From contig JAMWDA010000012.1 in assembly GCA_023818995.1 (NCBI GenBank), forward strand, positions 1 to 17,562: a stretch of DNA of 17,562 nucleotides. Direction: 5' to 3'. Position numbers and translations under genes: made by a program. Origin of the DNA: Candidatus Omnitrophota bacterium (GTDB lineage Bacteria; Omnitrophota; Gorgyraeia; Duberdicusellales; 4484-171). The notes beneath the pieces are model-generated. The model ran no database searches. It saw only the letters and a list, made by a program, of their open reading frames with translations, and was not told the DNA's origin. Below, in pieces: positions 1 to 8,926 of the stretch; position 1 is the first letter of the stretch; every line of letters begins with the position of its first letter.

Positions 1-960
1 ATGAAATTAGGTAGAAATTATGAAGAAGTGGTAAAAAAGGGTATAGAAGCTGATCCACGAGAAAAGAAAGATATAGAATTGCTCATTAAAGAGAAAAAAC
101 AGGAGTACGAAAAATTAGAGAGTAAACAAAAAGATTTTTTTGACTTAGATACTCTTTTTAATCCTTTTGCTGATACACGTATACTCAACGGCAATAAAGA
201 TGATGAGATAAATTCTATGATTGTAGGGATAGATGTTGAGGGAGAAGAGTTATTGTTGGTAGATAGACTTAAAGAAAAGGATAAGAAGATAGATTTAGTG
301 GTTTCTCATCATCCCTTAGGTAGAGCTTATGCTAATTTTTATGAGGTTATGGATTTACAGATAGATATGTTTACTCAAAAGGGTTTAAATGTCAGTTTCG
401 CCGAAAGTTTACTTAGAGAAAGGAAGGCACAGGTAGAAAGAAGAGTAGGAGCAGCTAATCATCAGCGAGGTGTAGATATTGCTAAATGGTTAGGGATAAA
501 TCTTATGTGTATACATACTCCTGCTGATAATTTAGCCTATCGGTATATTAAGGAATTGACGGATAAAGAAAAACCTAAAAATTTAGGTCAGATAATAGAT
601 TTACTTATGGAGGTGCAAGAATATAAGGAGGCAAGTAGAAATAATAATCCTCCTAAAATTTTAATGGGAGATAAAAAGGCTAAGGTTTCTAAAATATATA
701 TTGAATTTACCGGTGGGACAGAAGGACCAGATGGTATTTATGATAAACTATCTAACTCTGGTATAGATACGATTATTGCTATGCATCAATCTGAAGAACA
801 TTTTAAGAAATGTAAAGAAGCTCATATAAATGTAGTTGTAGCTTCTCATATAGCTTCTGATAGTTTAGGTATTAATCTTATGTTGGACCATCTTTTGTCT
901 AAAGGAAAATTTGATATATACGAGTTTTCCGGATTTAAACGTTTCTCTCATAAGAAGTAA
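1..960 (+). CDS. NIF3-like (YbgI/YqfO family) metal-binding protein
   Basis: Predicted 319-residue soluble protein resembling the NIF3/GTP cyclohydrolase I type 2-like family, whose members bind two metal ions and whose cellular role is poorly defined. Visible support is the V-S-H-H-P-L-G segment at residues 101-107, matching the family's SHHP metal-binding motif. Near the C-terminus there is a second candidate metal site, S-H-I-A-S-D at residues 282-287. This end is less canonical than the usual GHxxxE-type ending, so the protein is a divergent member. An N-terminal stretch rich in Lys and Glu (about residues 1-45) precedes the core. The start coincides with the first base of the window, so a start further upstream cannot be excluded. 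It is followed after one base by dnaG, and NIF3-like genes are often found beside dnaG/rpoD. Family confidence is fair; the function is unknown. Confidence 0.72.
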   Translation: MKLGRNYEEVVKKGIEADPREKKDIELLIKEKKQEYEKLESKQKDFFDLDTLFNPFADTRILNGNKDDEINSMIVGIDVEGEELLLVDRLKEKDKKIDLVVSHHPLGRAYANFYEVMDLQIDMFTQKGLNVSFAESLLRERKAQVERRVGAANHQRGVDIAKWLGINLMCIHTPADNLAYRYIKELTDKEKPKNLGQIIDLLMEVQEYKEASRNNNPPKILMGDKKAKVSKIYIEFTGGTEGPDGIYDKLSNSGIDTIIAMHQSEEHFKKCKEAHINVVVASHIASDSLGINLMLDHLLSKGKFDIYEFSGFKRFSHKK

Positions 961-961
961 A

Positions 962-2701
962 ATGATACCACAGAACTTTATTGAAGAAGTTCAGCAGAGA
1001 ACAGATATAGTGGAAATAATTTCTAACTATTTACCTTTAAAAAGAACGGGTAGAAATTTTAAAGCTTTGTGCCCTTTTCATAACGAAAAAACACCATCTT
1101 TTATCGTTAGCCCTCAAAAACAGATTTTTCATTGTTTTGGTTGTGGTGAGGGAGGAGGAGTTATACAGTTTTTGATGCTTTATGATAAAGTTGGTTTTGT
1201 AGAAGCTGTGGAGATATTGGCTAAAAGATTGGGGATGGAGATACCTTACGAGAAGGTTAATTTGTCCGAGAAGTTAAAATCTAAATTGTATGAGGCGGTT
1301 AGGGAAGCAGCACTGTTCTTTCATAACAATTTATTTTCTAAAGAAGCTTCTTTAGCATTAGATTATTTAAATAAGCGAGGTTTGACTAAAGAGATAATTG
1401 AAAAATTTATGATAGGTTTTAACCCTTATGGTAATGGATTATTGAACTATATGCGTAAAAAGGGGTTTACTTTGGATATTCTGGAAAAATCTTCTTTGAT
1501 AATCTCTTCTAATGATGGTGCTTATATTGACCTTTTTAGAGATAGGGTAATTTTCCCTATATTTGATATTCGTAATAGAGTTATAGGTTTTGGAGCAAGA
1601 TTGATTAAAGATAAGGAGGGGTTACCCAAGTATATTAATTCCTTAGAAAACCCTATTTACAGTAAAAGAGAACATATGTTTGGCCTAAATTTCTCTAAAG
1701 ATTATATTATGGAGAAAAATAGCGCTATTGTTACCGAAGGATACTTAGATATGATTATCCCTTATTCGGTGGGGATAAGAAATATCGTAGCGAGTTTAGG
1801 AACAGCACTCACTTTAGAACAGATACGTTTAATTAAACGTTATACCACAAATGTTTCTGTTGTTTTTGATGCCGATAAAGCAGGAGAGATGGCAACTCTG
1901 CGAGCTTTAGATATACTTTTGGAAAATGATTTGAAAGTTAAAGTTATACGTTTACCTCAAGGTTACGATATGGACCTCTTAGTCAGAGATAAGGGTTGTG
2001 AGTTTGTTGTATCTTTAGTAGAAAATGCAATGGATTTTTTTGATTACAAGATTAGTATAATGAGAAATTTATACGATCAAGAAAGTATAGAAGGTAAGAG
2101 TAAAATTGCAGAAGAAATGTTGAGAACAATAAATAAGTTAAATAGTGAAATAGAAAGATACGAGTATATTAAGAAGTTGAGTACCATTCTTAAGATAAGG
2201 GAGGAGATACTAATTGCTGAAAGTAGGAAGACGAAAAATTCAAAGTTTTCTTATGAAATTGCCAAGAAAGTTAATGGGGCTATACCTTTGACGGAAAAAT
2301 TACTTATTAAATTTATTCTTACTAATCCCAAAAGTTTTGAAATGTTTAGGAAACAATTAACTGAGGATGATTTTTTGTGCCCGATGAGTAAAAAAATTTT
2401 TTCTCTTGTTGCAAATAGATTTTTACAAGATAGCAATTTAAATTTTCAAAAGATACTTAGTTCTATAGAAGATAAAGAGGTGAGTAGTTTTATTTCGCAG
2501 ATTGTTATTGAGAATACCCCCGATATTGATGGAGATGTTTTAAAGAATTGTATTGCCCGTTTAAAAAATAACCGTATTAAGATGATTAAGGAGAGATTGA
2601 AAAAGCAGATAAAGGAGGCAGAGGGGATTAATGATATTAGAAAAGTAAAAGAGTTAATGTTGGAATTTAAAAGAATAAATAGTGAGGTTAGAGATGGTTA
2701 A
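962..2701 (+). CDS. dnaG: DNA primase DnaG
   Basis: DnaG synthesises the RNA primers for replication and works with DnaB helicase at the fork. This 579-residue protein is close to the 581 residues of E. coli DnaG. The N-terminal CHC2-type zinc-binding domain is complete (C37, H40, C58, C61). The Toprim catalytic core has E259 in the E-G-Y-L-D motif and D303/D305 in F-D-A-D-K-A-G, close to the E. coli acidic residues E265, D309 and D311. The loop usually reading D-P-D reads D-M-D here. The C-terminal part (about 430-579) is the divergent helicase-interacting region. The ATG at 962 was chosen over an in-frame start at 911 because 911 lies inside the upstream gene and adds 17 residues unlike DnaG, whereas 962 gives the typical start just before F-I-E-E-V. 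The end overlaps rpoD by 8 bases, so the two are probably translationally coupled. Confidence 0.97.
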   Translation: MIPQNFIEEVQQRTDIVEIISNYLPLKRTGRNFKALCPFHNEKTPSFIVSPQKQIFHCFGCGEGGGVIQFLMLYDKVGFVEAVEILAKRLGMEIPYEKVNLSEKLKSKLYEAVREAALFFHNNLFSKEASLALDYLNKRGLTKEIIEKFMIGFNPYGNGLLNYMRKKGFTLDILEKSSLIISSNDGAYIDLFRDRVIFPIFDIRNRVIGFGARLIKDKEGLPKYINSLENPIYSKREHMFGLNFSKDYIMEKNSAIVTEGYLDMIIPYSVGIRNIVASLGTALTLEQIRLIKRYTTNVSVVFDADKAGEMATLRALDILLENDLKVKVIRLPQGYDMDLLVRDKGCEFVVSLVENAMDFFDYKISIMRNLYDQESIEGKSKIAEEMLRTINKLNSEIERYEYIKKLSTILKIREEILIAESRKTKNSKFSYEIAKKVNGAIPLTEKLLIKFILTNPKSFEMFRKQLTEDDFLCPMSKKIFSLVANRFLQDSNLNFQKILSSIEDKEVSSFISQIVIENTPDIDGDVLKNCIARLKNNRIKMIKERLKKQIKEAEGINDIRKVKELMLEFKRINSEVRDG

Positions 2702-4229
2702 ACAAAGGATTCTGGAAAGAAACGTAGAACAATTGATCGATATTGGTAGGAAGAAAGGGTATCTTACCTATGATGAGATAAATCATTTCTTGCCCGAGGA
2801 TATTATTTCTCCCGATGAGTTGGATTTTGTTTTTGGACGATTGGATGACCAGAATATCAGTGTTTTAGAAGCAGGAGAAGAAGAACAGTGGAAGGAAGAG
2901 AAGAAAGAGCTATTTATTTCAACTATACCGATAGACGATCCAGTTAAGATGTATCTTAAACAGATGGGTCAGATTCCTTTGCTTTCTCGTGAGAGTGAAG
3001 TAAGGTTAGCTAAAGAAATAGAGGAGAGAGAAGATTCTTTAAGAAAAGAAGTTTTTGAGACACCTATAGCTAAAGAAGCTTTTTTAGAAATAGCTAACAA
3101 GTTAATAGGGGAAGAGCTTAATCCCGAAGATTTCGTTAAAGGTGAGATAAAGAATAAAGATAAAGAACTAATAAGAATAAAAAAATTAGCAAAAAAACTT
3201 AAAAGGATAAAGAAGATAGATGCACAGATAAAAGTTTTGGAAAAGTTTAACTTTACAATAAGTGTAATAGAAAATATTTTTTCTCGTATGAAAGAAATTA
3301 TGAAGGAGATAGAGAAATTGAATAAAAAGATAGAAAAATTAGAGGGTAAGGAGGATAAGAGTAAAGTTGATATCCTAAAGAAGGAAAGAGATATATTAAT
3401 GCAAAAATTGTTTACGCCTTATAGTAAGCTAAAGGAGAAATTTAGGAATATTACTTTAAAAGAATCTGCCTATAATAAAGCAAAAAAGACATTAGTAGAA
3501 GCCAATTTAAGACTTGTAGTTAGTATTGCAAAAAAATATGTAAACAGAGGTTTATCTTTTTTGGATTTAATACAGGAAGGTAATATCGGTCTTATTAAGG
3601 CAGTGGAGAAATTTGAATATAAAAGAGGATTTAAATTTTCTACTTACGCCACATGGTGGATAAGACAGGCTATTACCAGAGCCATTGCTGACCAATCCCG
3701 TACAATAAGAATACCTGTGCATATGACCGAGACAATAAATAAGATAATTAGGATTTCGAGAATATTTATTCAGGAAAAGGGAAGAGAACCTACCCCTGAG
3801 GAGTTAGCTAAAGAATTGAAAATGCCAATTTCTAAGGTTAAAGAAATACTTAAAGTTTCTCAGCAACCGATATCTATTCATACTCCCGTTGGTGATGATG
3901 GAGATACTTATTTTGGTGATTTTATAGAGGATAAGAGAGCTATTTCTCCTGCTAATGCTACAGTTTATTCTATGCTAAAGGAGGAGATAGAGCAGGCTTT
4001 AGAGAGTCTTACGGAAAGAGAAAAAAAGATTCTTGTTTTAAGATTTGGATTAGAAGATGGAACACCAAAAACTCTGGAGGAAGTAGGTAATGTATTTAAA
4101 GTAACAAGAGAAAGGATACGACAGATAGAATCAAAGGCTTTAAAGAAACTCCGTCATCCCAGCCGTTCTAGAAGACTACAAGTGTTTTTAGACCTGACTC
4201 TTTTGAAAGGTAAATATAATCAGGCATAA
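2694..4229 (+). CDS. rpoD: RNA polymerase primary sigma factor RpoD (sigma-70/SigA)
   Basis: Housekeeping sigma factor of 511 residues that directs RNA polymerase to -35/-10 promoters. Domains in order: region 1.1-like helical N-terminus (about 1-65); region 1.2 beginning D-D-P-V-K-M-Y-L (about 80-115); a Lys/Glu-rich, coiled-coil-like non-conserved region (about 120-260); region 2 from about residue 270, with the [10 protein letters not shown] -10-recognition and melting segment at 316-325; region 3; and region 4 with the helix-turn-helix T-L-E-E-V...R-E-R-I-R-Q-I-E at about 460-485. The ATG at 2694 is preferred over a GTG at 2682: GAGG at 2684-2687 sits 6 bases before the ATG, whereas it would lie at the GTG itself. 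The overlap with dnaG is the familiar macromolecular-synthesis-operon arrangement. Essential and not recently transferred as far as can be seen. Confidence 0.97.
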   Translation: MVKQRILERNVEQLIDIGRKKGYLTYDEINHFLPEDIISPDELDFVFGRLDDQNISVLEAGEEEQWKEEKKELFISTIPIDDPVKMYLKQMGQIPLLSRESEVRLAKEIEEREDSLRKEVFETPIAKEAFLEIANKLIGEELNPEDFVKGEIKNKDKELIRIKKLAKKLKRIKKIDAQIKVLEKFNFTISVIENIFSRMKEIMKEIEKLNKKIEKLEGKEDKSKVDILKKERDILMQKLFTPYSKLKEKFRNITLKESAYNKAKKTLVEANLRLVVSIAKKYVNRGLSFLDLIQEGNIGLIKAVEKFEYKRGFKFSTYATWWIRQAITRAIADQSRTIRIPVHMTETINKIIRISRIFIQEKGREPTPEELAKELKMPISKVKEILKVSQQPISIHTPVGDDGDTYFGDFIEDKRAISPANATVYSMLKEEIEQALESLTEREKKILVLRFGLEDGTPKTLEEVGNVFKVTRERIRQIESKALKKLRHPSRSRRLQVFLDLTLLKGKYNQA

Positions 4230-4279
4230 ATTAATTTTTCTTGCCAATATATCTTAATTTTTTATTGAGGTAGTTTTTT

Positions 4280-4969
4280 ATGATAAAGCTAAAGGTGAGA
4301 TTTAGTTTAATGTTGTGTTTTTTAATTATTATTTCTTTGGGTTGGGATAACTTTTATATTTTAAGAGAAAGGATGGTAAAAGAACAGATTATTAAACGGC
4401 GGATAAAAGATGATAGGGTAATTAAAGCAATGCTTAAAGTTCCTCGCCATAAATTTGTTCCTTTAAAATGGCAGAATTTCTCTTACGATGATACGCCCTT
4501 ACCTATTGGGTATCAACAGACGATATCTCAACCTTATATAGTAGCTTTGATGACTGAGCTTCTTGAACTGAAAGGAAAAGAAAGAGTTTTAGAGATAGGC
4601 ACAGGTAGTGGTTATCAGACAGCTATTTTGGCAGAGTTATCTAAAGAGGTTTATACTATAGAAATATTGGAGCCTTTAGCTTTCAAAGCAAAAAAGGTGC
4701 TTAAAGAGTTAGGGTATAATAATATACACGTAAAGATAGGTGATGGATTCTTAGGATGGCAAGAATACGCTCCTTTCGATGGTATAATTGTGACTTGTGC
4801 ACCTAAGGAGGTTCCTCCTCCCCTATTAGAACAGTTAGCGGAGGGAGGAAGATTAGTTATCCCTGTAGGTGAACATTTTCAGAATTTGAAATTGATATTG
4901 AAGAGAGAGGGTAAGGTATTAACTACCGATATTATTCCTGTAAGATTTGTTCCTATGTTAAGAAAATAA
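4280..4969 (+). CDS. pcm: Protein-L-isoaspartate O-methyltransferase, with N-terminal export signal
   Basis: PCM transfers a methyl group from S-adenosylmethionine to isoaspartyl residues, starting repair of aged proteins. This 229-residue protein carries the family hallmarks R-H-K-F-V-P, the T-I-S-Q-P-Y segment at about residues 80-85 and SAM-binding motif I (V-L-E-I-G-T-G-S-G-Y at about 103-112), then G-D-G and the G-G-R-L-V-I-P-V-G ending block. It begins with a basic patch and a strongly hydrophobic stretch (about 8-21), which looks like a signal peptide or membrane anchor and suggests a periplasmic or surface location. The start at 4280 is supported by GAGG at 4267-4270, nine bases upstream. 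An internal ATG at 4373 would give a conventional cytosolic enzyme, but its only nearby purine run (AAAGG) directly abuts it. The gene lies 50 bases after rpoD, on the same strand, and is probably cotranscribed. Confidence 0.9.
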   Translation: MIKLKVRFSLMLCFLIIISLGWDNFYILRERMVKEQIIKRRIKDDRVIKAMLKVPRHKFVPLKWQNFSYDDTPLPIGYQQTISQPYIVALMTELLELKGKERVLEIGTGSGYQTAILAELSKEVYTIEILEPLAFKAKKVLKELGYNNIHVKIGDGFLGWQEYAPFDGIIVTCAPKEVPPPLLEQLAEGGRLVIPVGEHFQNLKLILKREGKVLTTDIIPVRFVPMLRK

Positions 4970-5003
4970 AAGTAGGAACTAATCCTAATAGTTTGAGAGG
5001 GAA

Positions 5004-6170
5004 GTGAGAGAGGATATAGAGGATAAATTAAGGATTTTAGGAAGTTTATCTGTTTTTGATACTACAGGGATACCTCGTCCGCTTAATCTTGGATACAATA
5101 GATATAAAAATTTTATCTATCCTGCTGTAGGTTTTAAGGGGAAGATTTGCAACTTATTTAAAGTATTACAAACTAATAGATGTCAATACAATTGTTATTA
5201 TTGTGTTAATCGTTGCGGAAGAGATACTCACCGATTAAGTTTTAAACCTCATGAGCTTGCCCAATTATTCCTTCATTTTTATAAGAAACGTTGGGTAGAA
5301 GGATTGTTTCTTTCCAGTGGTATATTCCCTAATCCCAATACAGCTCAGGAGAGTATGTTTCAAACTATAAAGCTTGTAAGAGAAGCTGGGTTTAAGGGTT
5401 ATATTCACACAGTTATTTTACCGGGTGTAGATGATCGTCTCATTGCCGAGTTAGGCAAATTATCTGATAGACTATCTTTAAATTTAGAAGCTCCCAATGA
5501 GCAATATCTATCCCTATTAAGTCCAGAGAAAAGTTTTCACGATGAGTTAATGGGTGGATTAAAAAAAATTAATTATTTATATAGAAAAAATCTTTTTAAA
5601 GGAAGTATTAGTACACAGTTAGTTGTGGGTGGAGGGGCAGAGACCGATAGAGATGTTCTTTCTCTTTCTCAATTTTTGTATGATAAATTTTCCATAAGTC
5701 GCATATATTACAGTGGATTTATACCTGTTAGAGATACACCTTTTGAGAATAAGTTGCCTTGTTTACCTTTGAGAGAAGTTCGTCTTTACCAGGCTGATTT
5801 TCTTTTGCGTAGTTATGGATTTAAATACGAGGAGTTGATTTTTGATAAGGAAGGAAATCTCTTTATAGATGAAGACCCTAAATTAGTTTGGGCAAAGCAT
5901 CATTTAGAGTTGTTCCCTATAGAAGTTAACTCTGCATCTATGGAAGAACTTTTGCGTGTTCCTGGTATAGGAAAAATTTCAGCAAAAAGAATAGTATCTT
6001 GCCGAAAAGATAATCGTTTGATAAGATTAGAAGATTTGAAGAAATTAGGGGTAGTGGTAAATAGAGCAAGGAATTTTATTACTTTAGCAGGTAAGATGTT
6101 TCCCTATAAATGTAAAATTTATTCTTCCCCAAGAAAAGAAACACAATTGTTACTTTGGGAAGAAATTTAG
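5004..6170 (+). CDS. Radical SAM protein, putative DNA modification/repair type, with C-terminal HhH
   Basis: A 388-residue radical SAM enzyme. The [4Fe-4S] cluster motif CX3CX2C is C60-Q-Y-N-C64-Y-Y-C67, with a further Cys at 71. The C-terminal part has a helix-hairpin-helix, V-P-G-I-G-K-I-S-A-K-R-I at 319-330, a nonspecific DNA-binding element. This combination, together with the N-terminal start K-L-R-I-L-G-S-L-S-V-F-D, matches my recollection of the family named putative DNA modification/repair radical SAM protein, which is often paired with a uracil-DNA-glycosylase-family gene. No such partner is next to it here. The substrate is unknown. The start is a GTG at 5004 preceded by GAGAGGG (4995-5001), rather closely spaced; an in-frame stop at 4989 excludes an earlier start. 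It sits 34 bases after pcm and 4 bases before the next gene, consistent with one operon. Confidence 0.85.
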   Translation: MREDIEDKLRILGSLSVFDTTGIPRPLNLGYNRYKNFIYPAVGFKGKICNLFKVLQTNRCQYNCYYCVNRCGRDTHRLSFKPHELAQLFLHFYKKRWVEGLFLSSGIFPNPNTAQESMFQTIKLVREAGFKGYIHTVILPGVDDRLIAELGKLSDRLSLNLEAPNEQYLSLLSPEKSFHDELMGGLKKINYLYRKNLFKGSISTQLVVGGGAETDRDVLSLSQFLYDKFSISRIYYSGFIPVRDTPFENKLPCLPLREVRLYQADFLLRSYGFKYEELIFDKEGNLFIDEDPKLVWAKHHLELFPIEVNSASMEELLRVPGIGKISAKRIVSCRKDNRLIRLEDLKKLGVVVNRARNFITLAGKMFPYKCKIYSSPRKETQLLLWEEI

Positions 6171-6174
6171 GTAA

Positions 6175-7386
6175 ATGGTAGAAATTCTTCTTATAATTTC
6201 ATTTATTTGCCTTTCCGCTTTTTTTTCTGCCTCAGAAACTGCAATATTTTCTTTGACCACTTATCGTTTAGGGAGGATGGATATTAAAGATTTTAGAGTT
6301 AAAAGGATTAAGCAATTATTAAATAAGCCAACCTATTTACTCTCTACAATTGTTTTTGGTAATATGTTGGTAAATATAAATATAGCTTCCTTAACTACCT
6401 CTATATTTGTTAAACTATTTGATGAGAAGGGAGTTTTCTTAGCAATTATTTTTTCTGGCACGATAGTTCTTTTTTTAGGAGAGATATTTCCTAAGAGCAT
6501 AGCTATAAATATGCCGGAAAAAATTTCTCTCCTTTCTTCATCTTTACTTTATTTAATTTCTAAAATCTTATATCCATTACTTATATTTATTCAGAATTTT
6601 AGTGAGAAGGTTTCATCTTTATTTTTCTTTTCTAAAGGTAAGGAAGTGCCTTTTACCGAAGAGGAGTTTAAAACTGCTCTTTTATTAGGGAAAAGAGAAG
6701 GTCAGATTACTAAAGAAGAGGAAGCAATGATAACTTATATTTTGAGGTTCAAAGAGACAACAGCAGAGCAGGTTATGACTCACCGCGTAGATATTAAAGG
6801 TTTAGATATAGATGGGCCAGAGGAGGAGGTAAGTAGAAAATTAATAGAAAATAAACACTCTAAATTTCCTGTTTACAAAGGTTCTTTAGATAACATTATC
6901 GGTATACTTTACAGTAAAGATGTTTTTTTGGCTTCTCAAGATGATTGGAGGAATTTAGTTAGAAAGCCTATGTTTGTGCCCGTGAGTAAAAAGATAGATG
7001 AACTTCTAAAATCTTTTCTTGAGAGTAAAGAAAGTATCGCTATAGTTTTAGATGAGTATGGAGGGACAGCAGGTTTAGTTACTTTTGAGGATATAGTAGA
7101 GGAAATTTTTGGAGAAATTTACGATGAATACGAAGCTTCTCAGGATCTTATCGAGAAGATAGATAAGAATAAATATCGTGTTTTAGGTAAAACGTCTCTA
7201 AAGAATATTAACTTAGAGTTTAATTTAAATATCCCTGAAATTGAAGATACTATAGCAGGATTTGTGCTTTCCAAATTAGGAAGGATTCCTGAGGTGGGAG
7301 AAAAATTAGAATTTAAAAATGTAGAGTTTGTTGTAGAGAAGGCGTCACGAAGAAGAATTTTGAGTATCTTGGTAGAAATTAAATAA
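6175..7386 (+). CDS. CNNM/DUF21-CBS-CorC_HlyC membrane protein (hemolysin-family)
   Basis: A 403-residue inner-membrane protein of the CNNM/CorC family, implicated in Mg2+/Co2+ efflux or its regulation and often annotated as hemolysin-related. The N-terminal DUF21 domain (about 1-150) has several hydrophobic segments and the typical S-A-S-E-T-A-I-F-S motif near residue 20, plus G-E-I-F-P-K-S about residue 100. A CBS pair, which binds adenine nucleotides in relatives, spans about 195-310, including the V-L-D-E-Y-G-G-T-A-G-L-V-T segment. The C-terminal CorC_HlyC domain (about 325-400) is present with D-T-I-A-G-F and G-R-I-P-E-V-G-E. The start ATG at 6175 follows the previous stop by four bases; a partial AGG lies in that stop region. 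The next gene is a shorter paralogue starting one base after this stop. Confidence 0.92.
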   Translation: MVEILLIISFICLSAFFSASETAIFSLTTYRLGRMDIKDFRVKRIKQLLNKPTYLLSTIVFGNMLVNINIASLTTSIFVKLFDEKGVFLAIIFSGTIVLFLGEIFPKSIAINMPEKISLLSSSLLYLISKILYPLLIFIQNFSEKVSSLFFFSKGKEVPFTEEEFKTALLLGKREGQITKEEEAMITYILRFKETTAEQVMTHRVDIKGLDIDGPEEEVSRKLIENKHSKFPVYKGSLDNIIGILYSKDVFLASQDDWRNLVRKPMFVPVSKKIDELLKSFLESKESIAIVLDEYGGTAGLVTFEDIVEEIFGEIYDEYEASQDLIEKIDKNKYRVLGKTSLKNINLEFNLNIPEIEDTIAGFVLSKLGRIPEVGEKLEFKNVEFVVEKASRRRILSILVEIK

Positions 7387-7387
7387 G

Positions 7388-8350
7388 ATGATAGTTTTAA
7401 TTTATTTTTTGTTAGTATTAATTTTTATTTTATTTCAGGCAATATTTACTTGTAGTGAGATAGCCTTTGTTTCTTCCAATGTTTTTAAGTTACGTCATCG
7501 TATAGAGAAAGGAGATAGAGGAGCTAAATTAGCATTTAAATTGATATCTAATCCTGAAAAATTTCTTGCTACTATTTTGGTAGGAACAAATCTTTCCGTA
7601 ATAGTTAGTTCTAGTTTAGCTACATTAATACTTATTCATCTTAAAATTCCAAATGCTAATTTCTGGATTACGTTTCTGTATGTTCCTTTCATAGTGGTAT
7701 TTGCTGAGTTGTTCCCTAAGAATTTAGGTAGATTGTATACGGAGAAAATCATATGCAAATTATCATTTATCATAAAATTATTTGAAGACCTATTAGACCC
7801 TATAGTTTCAATTATAGAGAGGACAACAAGAATAATTATTCGCCTAATTACAGGTAAATATAATAAAAGGCGTTCTCCATTTATTACTAAGGAAGAAATA
7901 AGATCAATGGTTAGAGAGATACAGAAGCGCGGCATATTAGATAGGGGAGAAAAAAAAGCTATAGAGGATATATTTGATTTACGCCAGAGAAAAATTAAGG
8001 ATGTAGTATCCCCTTTAAAGAAGGTGGTAACTTTAGATTATAATGATACCTATGATTCTATTTTACATAAGATAAAAGAAGCAGGGTATACTCGTTATCC
8101 TGTGTGGAAAGATAAAATGATAGTAGGATACATCAATATTTTCGATTTGTTTTATAAAAAAGATGATGATTGGCACAAATTCATAAGGCCTATTATTCAT
8201 ATCGGTAAGAGTCAAAAAATATACGAAGTTTTTACTACCCTAAAAAGTAAAAAAGAAAATGTCGCTTTAGTAATTAAAGGGAGAAAAATATTAGGTTTAA
8301 TTACTCTTGATGATTTGGTGAGAGAAATAATCACTTCAATCGTTAGTTAA
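7388..8350 (+). CDS. CNNM/DUF21-CBS membrane protein lacking the CorC_HlyC domain
   Basis: A 320-residue paralogue of the preceding gene. It has an N-terminal DUF21 transmembrane domain (about 1-150) containing C-S-E-I-A-F-V-S-S-N and A-E-L-F-P-K-N motifs, then a CBS pair (about 195-318). It ends right after the second CBS repeat (L-G-L-I-T-L-D-D-L-V), so it is missing the C-terminal CorC_HlyC domain seen in its neighbour. This shorter architecture is known in the family and need not be a truncation: the stop is clean and no remnant of the missing domain follows. Start and upstream stop are separated by one base, implying translational coupling. Tandem, architecturally unequal CNNM pairs may act as a heteromeric unit, but that is inference. 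It is the last gene of the first operon. Confidence 0.9.
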   Translation: MIVLIYFLLVLIFILFQAIFTCSEIAFVSSNVFKLRHRIEKGDRGAKLAFKLISNPEKFLATILVGTNLSVIVSSSLATLILIHLKIPNANFWITFLYVPFIVVFAELFPKNLGRLYTEKIICKLSFIIKLFEDLLDPIVSIIERTTRIIIRLITGKYNKRRSPFITKEEIRSMVREIQKRGILDRGEKKAIEDIFDLRQRKIKDVVSPLKKVVTLDYNDTYDSILHKIKEAGYTRYPVWKDKMIVGYINIFDLFYKKDDDWHKFIRPIIHIGKSQKIYEVFTTLKSKKENVALVIKGRKILGLITLDDLVREIITSIVS

Positions 8351-8367
8351 AAAATTTATTTTGTATA

Positions 8368-8394
8368 GTAAAGGCAGATGGTATCTGTCTTTGT
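8368..8394 (+). terminator. Probable terminator after the CNNM pair
   Basis: An inverted repeat begins about 20 bases after the stop at 8350. The arms AAAGGCAGAT (8370-8379) and ATCTGTCTTT (8383-8392) pair over 10 bp with one G-U wobble around a 3-base loop. The downstream tract is T-rich but interrupted by A and G, so it is a moderate rather than strong intrinsic terminator. Its place at the end of the long operon supports the call. Confidence 0.5.
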
Positions 8395-8822
8395 AAATTA
8401 ATTTATTTAAGAGAAGAAGAACTTGAATTATTAAAAAGATTATGTTGTAATTTTTTAATAGGGAGGTTAAACTTTTAAAAAGGAGTCAAATTCTTCTTTC
8501 TATGCTAAAAACACATCCTAAAATGTCCTATAACAAAAGATATATCTTATGCTAATGGTGATAAATATGCCCCTGTTATGAATCAACAGACATCTATCAT
8601 ACAAAGGAATCTTTATTTTGAAGCTAAAAGAAGAGTTAAAGAATATTTAGGGATTTAGGTGATAGGAGGATAAAGGAGCGATAAAAGAGGGTGTTTTTAA
8701 GAGCACAGAGAGAATCTAAGACTACACCTAAGAGAGTGCACAAATGGTGGGATAGAGAGTTACTCAACATATATAGAATTTCTTTAAAAGCTCTTTTAAA
8801 CTTGAAAAAGTCTCAAGGCTAA
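8395..8822 (+). pseudogene. Possible decayed coding remnants
   Basis: No intact gene can be assigned here, but several short frames look protein-like. One, about 8509-8658, translates after an in-frame stop and ends N-Q-Q-T-S-I-I-Q-R-N-L-Y-F-E-A-K-R-R-V-K-E-Y-L-G-I then stop, an amphipathic, Lys/Arg-rich C-terminus typical of real proteins. A different frame just upstream (about 8410-8481) reads L-R-E-E-E-L-E-L-L-K-R-L-C then stop. This looks like a small gene broken by frameshifts, but no family is recognised. The stretch 8691-8822 is listed separately. Confidence is low because AT-rich spacer can produce similar fragments. Confidence 0.25.
8691..8822 (+). CDS. Possible small ORF of 43 residues, unrecognised
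   Basis: A GTG-initiated frame encodes 43 residues, basic and containing a W-W-D-R-E segment (about residues 19-23) followed by a Leu-rich helix. The closest purine-rich site, AAAGGAG at about 8671-8677, is 13 bases from the GTG, too far for a standard ribosome binding site; GAGG directly abuts it, too close. An in-frame stop lies just upstream at 8682. It may be a genuine small protein, the tail of a decayed gene, or chance. No homology is recognised. Confidence 0.2.
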   Translation: MFLRAQRESKTTPKRVHKWWDRELLNIYRISLKALLNLKKSQG

Positions 8823-8926
8823 TTCTCTTAATCTTTCTTAATCCTTTGGGGAAGGGGATACAATCTTTCTTCCCATTCCCAACATACAACAAAATTCTTC
8901 TGTTACCGCAATATAATAATGTCACC

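Noticed and set aside
911..961. In-frame upstream extension of dnaG
   Set aside because: It lies inside the NIF3-like gene and adds 17 residues unlike any DnaG N-terminus; the ATG at 962 gives the standard start.
2251..2436. Minus-strand 61-codon frame inside dnaG
   Set aside because: Opposite-strand shadow of a well-supported gene, with no recognisable motif.
7636..7935. Minus-strand 99-codon frame inside the second CNNM gene
   Set aside because: Antisense shadow of a conserved membrane protein.
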